Below, in pieces: positions 19,143 through 27,791 of a DNA stretch of 64,000 bases. A program made the position numbers and the translations under genes. Below the pieces are notes generated by a model, which worked only from the letters and a program-made list of their open reading frames with translations, made no database searches and was not told the origin of the DNA. The first letter of the stretch is position 1, and every line of letters starts with the position of its first letter. The DNA is from Nitrosomonas sp. Lineage in GTDB: Bacteria; Pseudomonadota; Gammaproteobacteria; Burkholderiales; Nitrosomonadaceae. The stretch spans positions 434,001 to 498,000 of the forward strand of contig JADJLM010000001.1 of the NCBI GenBank assembly GCA_016710135.1, given 5' to 3'.

Positions 19143-20198
19143 TTATCTTGACGGGTTACGCGTATTCCGAATTGCTTCAGCGAGTTGATGTACAGACATT
19201 GCATAAAATGAGCTGCGATTATAGCGCGTGATGACATAAAAATTCTTAAAGCCTAACCAATACTGAAAGTTTTCGTTATCTTTCAATTCGATTAGCGCCG
19301 CAAGACGCTCATCCTCGAACGATTGCATTGGGATAATACTTGCTTCTTGAAGTTGCTTAATCGTATGTTTTGGTTCGATTCCACTTGCAAGTATTTCCTG
19401 CAAATGATCAGCTTTTACACTGGATTGAACGACAATAGGTCCTCCTATTTCCCATCCATATTGCTTTAAATAATTGGCGACACTACCAATTGCATCGGCT
19501 GCGCTATTCGTTAGATCAACTCTGCCATCACCGTCAAAATCAACAGCAAATTGTCTATAACTTCCTGGCATAAATTGAGGAATGCCGATCGCGCCGGCGT
19601 AAGAGCCTTTGATGTTGAACAAATCAAAATTTTGTTCCTTAGCAAGTAACAAGTATTGAACGAGTTCACTACGAAAGAATTCAGCTCTTTTAGGAAAATC
19701 AAATGCAAGTGTAGTAAGTGCGTCAATGACACGGTGCTTCCCGGTAGATGTGCCATAAGCCGTTTCTACACCAATGATAGCAACTATTATCTCTTCAGGA
19801 ATACCATACTCTTTATTTGCGCGCTGGAGTATATTGGCGTGCCGGTTCCAGAAGCTAATGCCATTTTTAATCCGTTGCGGATTAACAAAGCGTGAACGAT
19901 ATTGACTCCAAGGTATTGCAGATGAAGGAGCTGAAATCAAATTAATAATCGAAGGTTGGAACTGAACTTTACTAAAGATAGCTTCCAGTTTAGGCTCGCT
20001 GAATCCATGCTCAGCGACCATTTCGTCAATGAAGGTTTTAATTTCAGGGCGAGTGGGAGACGCTGTCGCAGTAATTTCCCAGAACAGTATACAAAGTCCC
20101 AGTATCAAAATAACAATTTGATACCTGTCGTTTTTAACACTTGTTTTATCGTAAGTTAGAGGCCAAACAATGGCTTTTTTTAATTTATTTTCAAGCAT
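19143..20198 (-). CDS. mltB: Lytic murein transglycosylase B
   Basis: The 351-residue protein has an N-terminal membrane segment (about 28-48, IVILILGLCILFWEITATA). It also has the MltB catalytic region: EEIIVAIIGVETAYGTSTGK with the catalytic Glu, GSYAGAIGIPQFMPGSYRQ, and VDFDGDGRVDL, a calcium-site-like loop. It cleaves peptidoglycan to 1,6-anhydromuropeptides in the periplasm, the substrates that an AmpG-type permease recycles. No lipobox Cys is evident, so it is likely membrane-anchored or secreted rather than a lipoprotein. Confidence 0.9.
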   Translation of the reverse strand: MLENKLKKAIVWPLTYDKTSVKNDRYQIVILILGLCILFWEITATASPTRPEIKTFIDEMVAEHGFSEPKLEAIFSKVQFQPSIINLISAPSSAIPWSQYRSRFVNPQRIKNGISFWNRHANILQRANKEYGIPEEIIVAIIGVETAYGTSTGKHRVIDALTTLAFDFPKRAEFFRSELVQYLLLAKEQNFDLFNIKGSYAGAIGIPQFMPGSYRQFAVDFDGDGRVDLTNSAADAIGSVANYLKQYGWEIGGPIVVQSSVKADHLQEILASGIEPKHTIKQLQEASIIPMQSFEDERLAALIELKDNENFQYWLGFKNFYVITRYNRSSFYAMSVHQLAEAIRNTRNPSR

Positions 20199-20505
20199 AA
20201 TAAACTGATATAAGGTTGGGAAGCTTGATCTAATATTGATATATATTTAGTGGATCTTGTTCTAAAATAGAGTCTACTCGTAAAGATATTGGGATGTCAT
20301 CGAATATTTTTTCCTGATGATATGCATTGCTTGCTTCCCATTTTCTTTTTTTTTCTATACTATACTCATTATACTCATTACACGTCCTAATTTAGTCCCA
20401 TTCCAGCTTAAAAGTCTTAATGACCAAATAGTAACTCATACTTAATCTCAAGCTTAATTAAGTCAATGGTTATAAATATCTGAAATCGATACATACGAGG
20501 TATTC
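20199..20505. other. AT-rich divergent intergenic region between mltB and trxA
   Basis: This 307-base stretch separates the divergent mltB and trxA. It holds repeated TATACT/ATTATACTCATT motifs at 20357-20383 that could serve as -10 elements, but no convincing -35 and -10 pair could be assigned. No small coding frame is evident. AGGTAT before ATG 20506 is the likely trxA ribosome binding region. Confidence 0.4.
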
Positions 20506-20832
20506 ATGGCTCAACATATTCACTATATAACTGATGCAACTTTTGAAACGGAGGTTTTACTGTCATCCACACCTGTGTTAGTCGATTATTGGGCCGAGTG
20601 GTGTGGTCCTTGTAAGATGATTGCCCCTATTCTTGACGAAGTAGCCAATGAATACAATGACCGTCTTAAAGTGGCGAAGTTAAATATTGATGAGAATCAA
20701 CATATCCCTCAAAAATATGGGATTCGTGGTATTCCAACTTTAATGTTATTTAAGAACGGTAATATTGAAGCCACCAAAGTGGGCGCTTTATCAAAGTCTC
20801 AGCTAACGGCTTTTATTGATAGCCATCTTTGA
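20506..20832 (+). CDS. trxA: Thioredoxin
   Basis: The 108-residue protein has the active site WAEWCGPCKMIAP, the cis-Pro segment YGIRGIPTLMLF and the usual terminal helix. It reduces protein disulfides in the cytoplasm. It lies 125 bases upstream of rho, the same order as in E. coli and many proteobacteria. Confidence 0.97.
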   Translation: MAQHIHYITDATFETEVLLSSTPVLVDYWAEWCGPCKMIAPILDEVANEYNDRLKVAKLNIDENQHIPQKYGIRGIPTLMLFKNGNIEATKVGALSKSQLTAFIDSHL

Positions 20833-20850
20833 AATGACCAATCAAGCTAT

Positions 20851-20880
20851 TTGACAATAAATTAAAGAATCAATTTGTAT
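20851..20880 (+). promoter_or_regulatory. Possible rho promoter
   Basis: TTGACA at 20851-20856 is a full -35 match. TTGTAT at 20875-20880 is a fair -10, at 18-base spacing. The rho ATG is 77 bases further on, leaving a leader in which the known autogenous attenuation of rho could act. Confidence 0.45.
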
Positions 20881-20957
20881 TTCCTTAGTGATCAGCCAGC
20901 AGTGTACATCTAAGTTTCTTCAAGTTTTTCTTTTCTGATCTTTCAATAATATTCTCC

Positions 20958-22217
20958 ATGCGCTTATCTGATCTAAAAAGCCTTCATGTTTCTGAATTAA
21001 TTAAAATGGCAGTTACGAATGAAGTTGAAGGGGCCAATCGCCTGCGGAAACAAGATTTAATTTTTGCCTTATTAAAAAACCAAGCACGCAAGAATGAGAG
21101 TATTTTTGGTGAAGGTACTTTAGAAATTTTGCAAGATGGTTTCGGCTTCTTGCGTTCTCCTGATACCTCATACTTAGCAGGGCCCGATGATATTTATATT
21201 TCCCCAAGCCAAATTCGTCGCTTCAATTTGCATACTGGGGATTCGGTAGACGGGGAGATACGTCCTCCTAAGGATGGTGAGCGTTATTTTGCTTTAGTAA
21301 AGGTGGATAAAGTTAATAATGAACCGCCTGAAAATTCTAAACGTAAAATTCTATTTGAGAATCTCACTCCTTTATTTCCTACTGAGCGTTTAGTGCTAGA
21401 ACGTGATATCCGGGCTGAAGAGAATACGACTGGAAGAATTATCGATGTCATTGCGCCAATCGGTAAAGGACAAAGAGGATTATTGGTCGCTAGTCCAAAA
21501 TCAGGAAAGACAGTGATGCTGCAACATATCGCACATTCGATTGCAGCAAATCATCCTGATGTTATTTTGATGGTTCTGCTGATAGATGAGCGTCCTGAAG
21601 AAGTGACTGAAATGATTCGCTCGGTGAGAGGTGAAGTTATCTCCTCCACTTTTGATGAATCGGCTGCCAGGCATGTACAAGTTGCAGATATGGTGATAGA
21701 GAAGGCCAAGCGATTAGTTGAGCATAAGAAAGATGTCGTGATATTGCTTGATTCGATTACTCGTTTAGCGCGTGCTTATAATACAGTCGTTCCAGCTTCA
21801 GGCAAAGTGTTAACCGGTGGGGTGGACGCCAATGCCTTGCAGCGTCCTAAGCGATTCTTCGGTGCTGCTCGAAATATTGAAGAAGGGGGATCGTTAACCA
21901 TTATTGCAACCGCGCTTGTAGACACAGGATCTCGCATGGATGATGTGATATACGAGGAGTTCAAGGGTACGGGTAATATGGAAATTCACCTAGACCGTCG
22001 AATGGCTGAGAAGCGCATTTATCCAGCAATTAATGTCAACCGCTCAGGGACACGAAGAGAAGAACTACTGCTGCCACAAGATGTACTTCAAAAAATATGG
22101 ATTCTGCGTAAATTGCTTTATCCGATGGATGATATGGATGCTATGTCATTTTTACTGGATAAGATTAAAGCAACTAAAACGAATGCAGATTTTTTTGATT
22201 CGATGCGCAGAGTCTAG
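20958..22217 (+). CDS. rho: Transcription termination factor Rho
   Basis: The 419-residue protein has the standard Rho layout. It comprises an N-terminal SAP-like domain (MRLSDLKSLHVSELIKMA), a cold-shock-type RNA-binding domain (GFGFLRSP and YISPSQIRRFNL), Walker A ASPKSGKTVML, Walker B VVILLDSITRLARAYN, and the Q- and R-loop region near GKVLTGGVDANALQRPKRFF. It is a hexameric RNA-dependent ATPase ending transcription of untranslated RNA. The length is normal and no break is seen. Confidence 0.98.
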   Translation: MRLSDLKSLHVSELIKMAVTNEVEGANRLRKQDLIFALLKNQARKNESIFGEGTLEILQDGFGFLRSPDTSYLAGPDDIYISPSQIRRFNLHTGDSVDGEIRPPKDGERYFALVKVDKVNNEPPENSKRKILFENLTPLFPTERLVLERDIRAEENTTGRIIDVIAPIGKGQRGLLVASPKSGKTVMLQHIAHSIAANHPDVILMVLLIDERPEEVTEMIRSVRGEVISSTFDESAARHVQVADMVIEKAKRLVEHKKDVVILLDSITRLARAYNTVVPASGKVLTGGVDANALQRPKRFFGAARNIEEGGSLTIIATALVDTGSRMDDVIYEEFKGTGNMEIHLDRRMAEKRIYPAINVNRSGTRREELLLPQDVLQKIWILRKLLYPMDDMDAMSFLLDKIKATKTNADFFDSMRRV

Positions 22218-22505
22218 ATTAAGTGTATTTTGCGTGCCTACAAGGTGGTTACGTTTTGTATTAAGAATTATTGACTAAAGCAATAAAGGCATAAGAGAAC
22301 TGCTTTTCAATCTAAGGCGTTAATCGCTCGTAATAAACGCGCATATTATATGCTGAACACAATATTGTATGAGTTGTATCACTAAATTTTCGGTAATGGG
22401 TTTGATCCTTTTATTTAGAACATCCCTACGATGCAATAAAATCGAGCAGGCCTGTAATATAATCTCAAGTAGTTTGTTTGCCTCGGCGCAGCGCTAAGCT
22501 ATTTA
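22218..22505. other. Intergenic region between rho and the tRNA cluster
   Basis: This stretch of about 290 bases follows the rho stop. I see no coding frame and no T-run hairpin ending rho. The tRNA promoter lies at its right end. Confidence 0.4.
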
Positions 22506-22534
22506 TTGACTTGCAATAATAATACATCCATAAT
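22506..22534 (+). promoter_or_regulatory. Promoter of the tRNA-tuf transcription unit
   Basis: TTGACT (22506-22511) and CATAAT (22529-22534) with 17-base spacing are near-consensus sigma-70 hexamers. Transcription would start near 22541, seven bases before tRNA-Tyr. Confidence 0.75.
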
Positions 22535-22547
22535 GCGAGATTATTTT

Positions 22548-22634
<87 letters not shown>

Positions 22635-22710
22635 ACTCTCGGTTTTTACAAACTGGTTATGCTCTACTGGGTAAATAGAAACTGAAATGATAGAAGTGGT
22701 AGTTGAGAGC

Positions 22711-22784
22711 GCGGGTGTAGCTCAATGGTAGAGCAGAAGCCTTCCAAGCTTACGACGAGGGTTCGATTCCCTTCACCCGCTCCA
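22711..22784 (+). tRNA. tRNA-Gly (TCC)
   Basis: Acceptor GCGGGTG pairs with CACCCGC. The anticodon loop has TCC, the T loop is GTTCGATTC, and the gene ends in an encoded CCA. Confidence 0.97.
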
Positions 22785-22811
22785 GTTAAATGGGAGATGA
22801 CAAAAGTATTT

Positions 22812-22886
<75 letters not shown>

Positions 22887-22938
22887 CGGTGTGGGATTAA
22901 GAGTGTGTAGCGTGTATTTTGATAATAAGGAATAAGAT

Positions 22939-24128
22939 ATGGCGAAGAGTAAATTTGAGCGACTGAAGCCGCATGTGAATGTGGGGACGATAGGTCACGT
23001 TGATCATGGGAAGACGACCTTGACGGCGGCAATTACGATGGTGTTATCGAAGAAATTTGGTGGTGAAGCCAAGTCGTATGCGCAAATTGATTCGGCGCCA
23101 GAAGAGCGGGCGAGAGGGATTACGATTAACACGGCGCATGTGGAATATGAAACGGAGAAGCGTCACTATGCGCACGTTGATTGTCCGGGGCATGCTGATT
23201 ATGTGAAAAATATGATTACAGGTGCAGCGCAGATGGATGGTGCAATTCTGGTTGTATCAGCAGCTGACGGTCCTATGCCTCAAACGCGTGAACATATTTT
23301 GCTAGCTAGGCAAGTCGGGTACCTTACATTATTGTTTATATGAACAAAGCAGATATGGTTGATGATGCTGAGTTGATAGAACTGGTGGAAATGGAGATAC
23401 GCGAGCTTTTATCGAAATATGATTTTCCTGGAGATGATACACCGATTATTAAGGGATCAGCGCTGAAAGCACTAGAGGGAGATCAGAGCGAAATAGGTGA
23501 GCCATCGATACATAAATTGGCAGCAGCATTGGATAGTTATATACCTGAGCCTGAGCGAGCAATTGATGGCGCATTTATCATGCCGGTAGAAGATGTATTT
23601 TCGATATCTGGGCGTGGTACTGTAGTGACCGGACGTGTGGAAAGAGGTATTGTAAAAGTTGGTGATGAAATTGAGATAGTAGGTTTGAAGCCGACACTTA
23701 AGACGGTATGTACAGGTGTGGAGATGTTTAGGAAGTTGCTTGATCAAGGTCAGGCAGGTGATAATGTAGGTATCTTATTAAGAGGCACGAAGCGAGAGGA
23801 AGTAGAACGTGGACAGGTATTAGCTAAGCCTGGGAGTATATCACCACATACTAAGTTTACGGCTGAGATATATGTTTTGAGTAAAGAGGAAGGTGGTAGA
23901 CATACACCTTTTTTTGCTGGCTATCGTCCGCAATTTTATTTTAGAACAACTGATGTTACGGGTTCGATAGAACTGCCATCAGGGACAGAGATGGTAATGC
24001 CTGGAGATAATATTTCAGTAGCTGTTAATTTGATTGCACCGATTGCGATGGATGAAGGTTTGCGGTTTGCGATTCGTGAGGGAGGAAGAACAGTTGGTGC
24101 CGGGGTTGTCGCTAAAATACTTGAATGA
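22939..24128 (+). CDS. tuf: Elongation factor Tu, one frameshift
   Basis: The protein starts MAKSKFERLKPHVNVGTIGH, with the G1 loop GHVDHGKTTL, the DCPGHADYVKNM G3 region and MNKADMVDD (G4). The frame breaks at 23318-23320, where three G should be four to read RQVGVPYIIVYMNKAD. Restored length is about 396 residues, normal for EF-Tu. It delivers aminoacyl-tRNA to the ribosome. The break is a homopolymer indel in an essential gene, so it is probably a sequence error unless a second intact tuf exists elsewhere. Confidence 0.95.
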
Positions 24129-24166
24129 TTTAGTTTTATAATATTAAGCAAAGTGTTTAAAAAAAG

Positions 24167-24242
24167 AGGCCAGTAGCTCAATTGGCAGAGTGTCGGTCTC
24201 CAAAACCGAAGGTTGGGGGTTCGATGCCCTCCTGGCCTGCCA
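24167..24242 (+). tRNA. tRNA-Trp (CCA)
   Basis: Acceptor AGGCCAG pairs with CTGGCCT. The anticodon loop CTCCAAA has CCA, and the 3' CCA is encoded. It lies between tuf and secE, the usual betaproteobacterial position. Confidence 0.97.
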
Positions 24243-24293
24243 TCAAATATAGATTTTAACTTTGCATGGTTTTTAATGAAAAGGTGTAGGTAA

Positions 24294-24638
24294 GTGAATA
24301 ATTTTAAACTGGGATTGGCTATCTTATCGGTAATAGGAGGTGTGGTTGCCTTTTATTTTTTAAAAGATAGCGCGACAGTAGTCCGATTGCTTGGTTTATT
24401 AACTGGCTTGATTATTTCAATTGTAGTTGCATTATCGACTAATCAGGGTAAACAGTTCTATGCTTTTAGCAAGGACTCGATTGAAGAAGCTAAAAAAGTA
24501 GTTTGGCCAAATAAAAAGGAAACTTTTCAAACAGCAGGCGCTGTATTTGCTTTTGTTTCTGTGATGGCGATGTTTTTATGGTTGGTTGATGCTGGATTAA
24601 TGATTTTGGTGAAATACGCTCTGGATCAAGAAGGCTAA
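24294..24638 (+). CDS. secE: Preprotein translocase subunit SecE
   Basis: The 114-residue protein begins at a GTG (24294) preceded by GGTGTAGG. It has three hydrophobic segments and the conserved cytoplasmic motif EEAKKVVWPNKKETFQT before the last membrane helix. It is part of the SecYEG channel in the inner membrane. nusG follows after 20 bases. Confidence 0.95.
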   Translation: MNNFKLGLAILSVIGGVVAFYFLKDSATVVRLLGLLTGLIISIVVALSTNQGKQFYAFSKDSIEEAKKVVWPNKKETFQTAGAVFAFVSVMAMFLWLVDAGLMILVKYALDQEG

Positions 24639-24658
24639 GTGATGACCCAGGAGATGGA

Positions 24659-25192
24659 ATGAGTAAAAAATGGTACGTGATACATGCATATTCTGGCTAT
24701 GAAAATACTGTTAAGCGTGCCTTACAAGAACGTATTACAAGAGCCAAAATGGATGATAAATTTGGACAGATATTGGTTCCTGTTGAAGAAGTGATGGAAA
24801 TAAAAGGCGGTCAGAAGAATATTAGCGAAAGGAAATTTTTCCCAGGATATATTCTATTAGAAATGGAAATGACAGATGAGACTTGGCATCTGGTAAAACA
24901 TACTGAAAAAGTTAGTGGATTTATTGGCGGCACTCTTACAAAACCGACACCAATAAGTCAGAAGGAAATGCAAAATATTCTTGATCAAATAAAAGCAGGT
25001 GTGGAGAAACCTAAACCTAAGATTTTATTTGAGACAGGTGAGGCAGTTAGGGTTAAAGAAGGACCTTTTTCTGATTTTCATGGAACTGTTGAAGACGTTA
25101 ACTATGATAAAAATAAGCTAAGAGTGTCAGTTCTCATATTTGGCCGTCCGACGCCAATAGAGCTGGATTTTGATCAGGTAGAGAAATCTTAA
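24659..25192 (+). CDS. nusG: Transcription termination/antitermination protein NusG
   Basis: The 177-residue protein has an N-terminal NGN domain (KKWYVIHAYSGYENTVKRAL, FFPGYILLEMEM) and a C-terminal KOW domain (GEAVRVKEGPFSDFHGTVED). It couples RNA polymerase to ribosomes or Rho. It is in the standard position between secE and rplK. Confidence 0.98.
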   Translation: MSKKWYVIHAYSGYENTVKRALQERITRAKMDDKFGQILVPVEEVMEIKGGQKNISERKFFPGYILLEMEMTDETWHLVKHTEKVSGFIGGTLTKPTPISQKEMQNILDQIKAGVEKPKPKILFETGEAVRVKEGPFSDFHGTVEDVNYDKNKLRVSVLIFGRPTPIELDFDQVEKS

Positions 25193-25268
25193 TTAATTAC
25201 TTCTCACTCATTGTTATCTGAGTAAAAAGATATAAACATAAATAGAATTTGAAGGAAGGAGAGTTGCT

Positions 25269-25700
25269 TTGGCAAAAAAAATAATTGGCTATATTAAGCT
25301 ACAAATCCCTGCGGGGAAAGCTAACCCCAGTCCACCAATTGGACCTGCGTTGGGTCAACGACAACTCAATATAATGGAATTCTGTAAAGCTTTTAACGCC
25401 GCTACACAGAAATTGGAACCAGGATTACCGGTTCCTGTGCTGATTACTGCTTACGCAGATAAGAGCTTTAGTTTTGTAATGAAAAGCACACCTGCAACAG
25501 CACTCATTAAGAAAGCGGCAGGAGTGACAAAAGGAAGTGCTAGACCCCATCTTGACAAAGTCGGAAAGTTATCACGTCAACAAGCAGAAGAAATTGTGAA
25601 AATAAAAAAACCAGACCTAACAGCTGCTGACATGGATGCAGCGGTACGTACTATTGCAGGTAGTGCTAGAAGTATGGGAATTGAAGTGGAGGGTGTATAA
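25269..25700 (+). CDS. rplK: 50S ribosomal protein L11
   Basis: The 143-residue protein starts at TTG 25269 after a strong GAAGGAAGGAG ribosome binding site. It has IGYIKLQIPAGKANPSPPIG and the C-terminal RNA-binding part ending TIAGSARSMGIEVEG. It binds the GTPase-associated region of 23S rRNA. rplA starts one base after its stop. Confidence 0.97.
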   Translation: MAKKIIGYIKLQIPAGKANPSPPIGPALGQRQLNIMEFCKAFNAATQKLEPGLPVPVLITAYADKSFSFVMKSTPATALIKKAAGVTKGSARPHLDKVGKLSRQQAEEIVKIKKPDLTAADMDAAVRTIAGSARSMGIEVEGV

Positions 25701-25701
25701 C

Positions 25702-26394
25702 GTGGCTAAGTTATCTAAGCGGTATAAATTGATTGCTAATAAGGTTGACCATAATAAAGCCTACCATCTAGATGAAGCGCTAGCGATAATAAAAGATACT
25801 GCAACAGCAAAGTTTGATGAATCCATCGATATTGCTATAAATTTAGGGATTGATGCTAAAAAATCAGATCAAGCTGTGCGCGGATCTGTAGTATTACCAA
25901 GTGGAACCGGAAGAACAGTACGTGTTGCTGTATTTGCTCAAGGTGAGAAAGCAAAAGAAGCTGCAGATGCTGGAGCTGACATTGTTGGTTTTGAGGATTT
26001 AGCAGAAAAAATTAAAGCTGGAAATATTGATTTTGATTTAGTTATTGCAAGTATAGATACAATGCGTGTTGTTGGTCAGTTAGGTCAAATATTAGGCCCT
26101 CGTGGATTGATGCCTAATCCTAAAGTTGGTACTGTCACAGCTGATGTTGCTAGTGCAGTAAAAAATGCGAAATCTGGTCAAGTTCAATACCGAGCTGATA
26201 AATCTGGAATTGTTCATTGTACTATCGGCAGAGCATCTTTTAACATAGAAAATCTTAAGAAAAATATTCTTGCATTAATCGATGCAATTAATAAATCTAA
26301 ACCGACAACAGCAAAAGGTGTATATCTTAAGAAGATGACTCTTTCAAGTACGATGGGTATTGGTGTTAGAATAGAGCAAACAGGTTTATCATAA
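25702..26394 (+). CDS. rplA: 50S ribosomal protein L1
   Basis: The true start is GTG 25702 (MAKLSKRYKLIANKVDH), giving 230 residues. An upstream ATG inside rplK at 25636 is out of family alignment. The conserved GLMPNPKVGTVT segment is present. L1 binds 23S rRNA at the L1 stalk, and in other bacteria it represses the L11 operon by binding its leader. Confidence 0.97.
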   Translation: MAKLSKRYKLIANKVDHNKAYHLDEALAIIKDTATAKFDESIDIAINLGIDAKKSDQAVRGSVVLPSGTGRTVRVAVFAQGEKAKEAADAGADIVGFEDLAEKIKAGNIDFDLVIASIDTMRVVGQLGQILGPRGLMPNPKVGTVTADVASAVKNAKSGQVQYRADKSGIVHCTIGRASFNIENLKKNILALIDAINKSKPTTAKGVYLKKMTLSSTMGIGVRIEQTGLS

Positions 26395-26683
26395 AATTTA
26401 TTACTTTTGACTATTGATAGGTTTTTTTCAATAGGTTATCAAAAACTGTTGGGGTTTCATAAGATCAGGCAATATTTTTTATGGAACTTAATAATTTATT
26501 TGATCAAATGTTTTGTGATTTGATAGATAGAGTAAGAACCCAGCATAGATAGCATATTCAAAACAGGAATTGGATTTATTATATCTCTCCTGAATTTTGA
26601 TAGCTAATTTTTGAGAACGTTGATTGTATTAATAAAATCAATGTTCTTTTTTAGTTTTATTAACAAAATAAGGAGAATATTTT
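26395..26683 (+). promoter_or_regulatory. rplJ leader (L10 operon leader region)
   Basis: A gap of 289 bases separates rplA from rplJ, long compared with the rest of the operon. In other bacteria this is where the L10(L12) complex binds the L10 leader RNA. The stretch is AT-rich and can form several stems. It ends in a hairpin with a T-run at 26615-26652. I have not folded the L10 binding element explicitly. Confidence 0.55.
26615..26652 (+). terminator. Attenuator-like hairpin in front of rplJ
   Basis: GAACGTTGATT (26615-26625) and AATCAATGTTC (26636-26646) pair over 11 positions with one G-U, followed by TTTTTT. It is a good intrinsic terminator 31 bases before the rplJ start. It probably tunes rplJL-rpoBC readthrough. 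Confidence 0.7.
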
Positions 26684-27205
26684 TTGAGTTTTAAACTTGA
26701 TGAAAAAAAAATAATCGTTGCAGAAATAGCTAACGAGATTTCAAATGCTCAAATCGTCATTCTATCTGAGTATCGTGGTTTAAAAGTTAGCCAATTTACA
26801 GAAATAAGATCAAAATTACGCGAGGCAGATGTTTTTTTTCGAGTAATCAAGAATACATTTGTAAGACGCGCTGTAGAAAATACACCTTTTTCAGAGCTTG
26901 CCCATCAAATGACAGGGCCTTTGGTTTATGGTATCGGGAAGGATCCTGTTCTAACTGCAAAAATACTGCATGAATTTTCGAAAAATAATGAAAAATTCAT
27001 TATTAAATCAGGAGCCTTAAATACAGGTTTGATACTAACGAATAAAGATATTGCTGCATTAGCAACTTTACCAAGTCGCGATGAACTGTTGTCTAGCCTG
27101 CTAGGAACAATGCAAGCACCTATTACTAAATTTGTTCGTACGTTAAACGAGATTCCCACAAAATTTGTACGTGGCTTGGCTGCAGTACGTGATCAGAAAC
27201 AATAA
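26684..27205 (+). CDS. rplJ: 50S ribosomal protein L10
   Basis: The 173-residue protein starts at TTG 26684 (MSFKLDEKKIIVAEIANEIS) after AAGGAG. The RGLKVSQFTEIRSKLRE and VIKNTFVRRA segments identify L10, which anchors L7/L12 dimers on the ribosomal stalk. Confidence 0.97.
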   Translation: MSFKLDEKKIIVAEIANEISNAQIVILSEYRGLKVSQFTEIRSKLREADVFFRVIKNTFVRRAVENTPFSELAHQMTGPLVYGIGKDPVLTAKILHEFSKNNEKFIIKSGALNTGLILTNKDIAALATLPSRDELLSSLLGTMQAPITKFVRTLNEIPTKFVRGLAAVRDQKQ

Positions 27206-27242
27206 ATTTATATATATTAATAATTTACCTTAGGGAGATAAT

Positions 27243-27617
27243 ATGGCTATAGCTAAAGATGAGATATTAGATGCAATCGCGAATATGACAGTGCTAGAGC
27301 TGTCAGAGTTAATTAAAAAGATGGAAGAAAAGTTTGGTGTTTCAGCAGCTGCTGCGGCTGTCGCTGTAGCAGCACCGGCAGCAGCAGCTGCTGCTGCCGA
27401 AGAACAGACAGAATTTTCAGTTATTCTTACTTCAACTGGGGATAATAAAGTTAATGTAATTAAAGTAGTTCGGGCAGTAACAGGTCTTGGATTGAAGGAA
27501 GCTAAGGATTTAGTTGATGGAGCACCAAAAGTTGTTAAAGAAGGAATTGCTAAGGCAGATGCGGAAGCAATTCGCAAGCAGTTTACAGAAGCTGGTGCAG
27601 CATGTGATATTAAATAG
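27243..27617 (+). CDS. rplL: 50S ribosomal protein L7/L12
   Basis: The 124-residue protein has an N-terminal dimerisation domain (DAIANMTVLELSELIKKMEE). An Ala-rich hinge follows at about residues 35-55, then the conserved C-terminal domain (VIKVVRAVTGLGLKEAKDLV). It recruits translation GTPases. Confidence 0.98.
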   Translation: MAIAKDEILDAIANMTVLELSELIKKMEEKFGVSAAAAAVAVAAPAAAAAAAEEQTEFSVILTSTGDNKVNVIKVVRAVTGLGLKEAKDLVDGAPKVVKEGIAKADAEAIRKQFTEAGAACDIK

Positions 27618-27650
27618 TAGCGATAACGACTAATACTAATTAATAGTTTT

Positions 27651-27682
27651 GGCTGATAGTTAGAAATTGCTATCAGCCTTTG
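27651..27682 (+). terminator. Partial terminator (attenuator) between rplL and rpoB
   Basis: GGCTGATAG (27651-27659) and CTATCAGCC (27670-27678) make a perfect 9-base-pair stem with a 10-base loop, followed by only three T. This matches the weak rplL-rpoB attenuator that lowers polymerase gene expression relative to ribosomal proteins in other bacteria. Confidence 0.7.
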
Positions 27683-27791
27683 CTCCATTTGCCTAATGTA
27701 AATTGAGTCTGGTAATCAAGAAGTAATCGCTTTTTGAGTTAGGTTCGATAAGTAGTATTTACACTGAATCTTCTGTTTCTGGAGAAAATTG

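Noticed and set aside
23300..23350. tuf as a pair of half genes
   Set aside because: A single missing G restores the invariant VPYIIVYMNKAD stretch, so it is one gene.
27230..27688. 152-residue minus-strand frame rich in Ala and Ser
   Set aside because: It is the shadow of the Ala-rich hinge of rplL.
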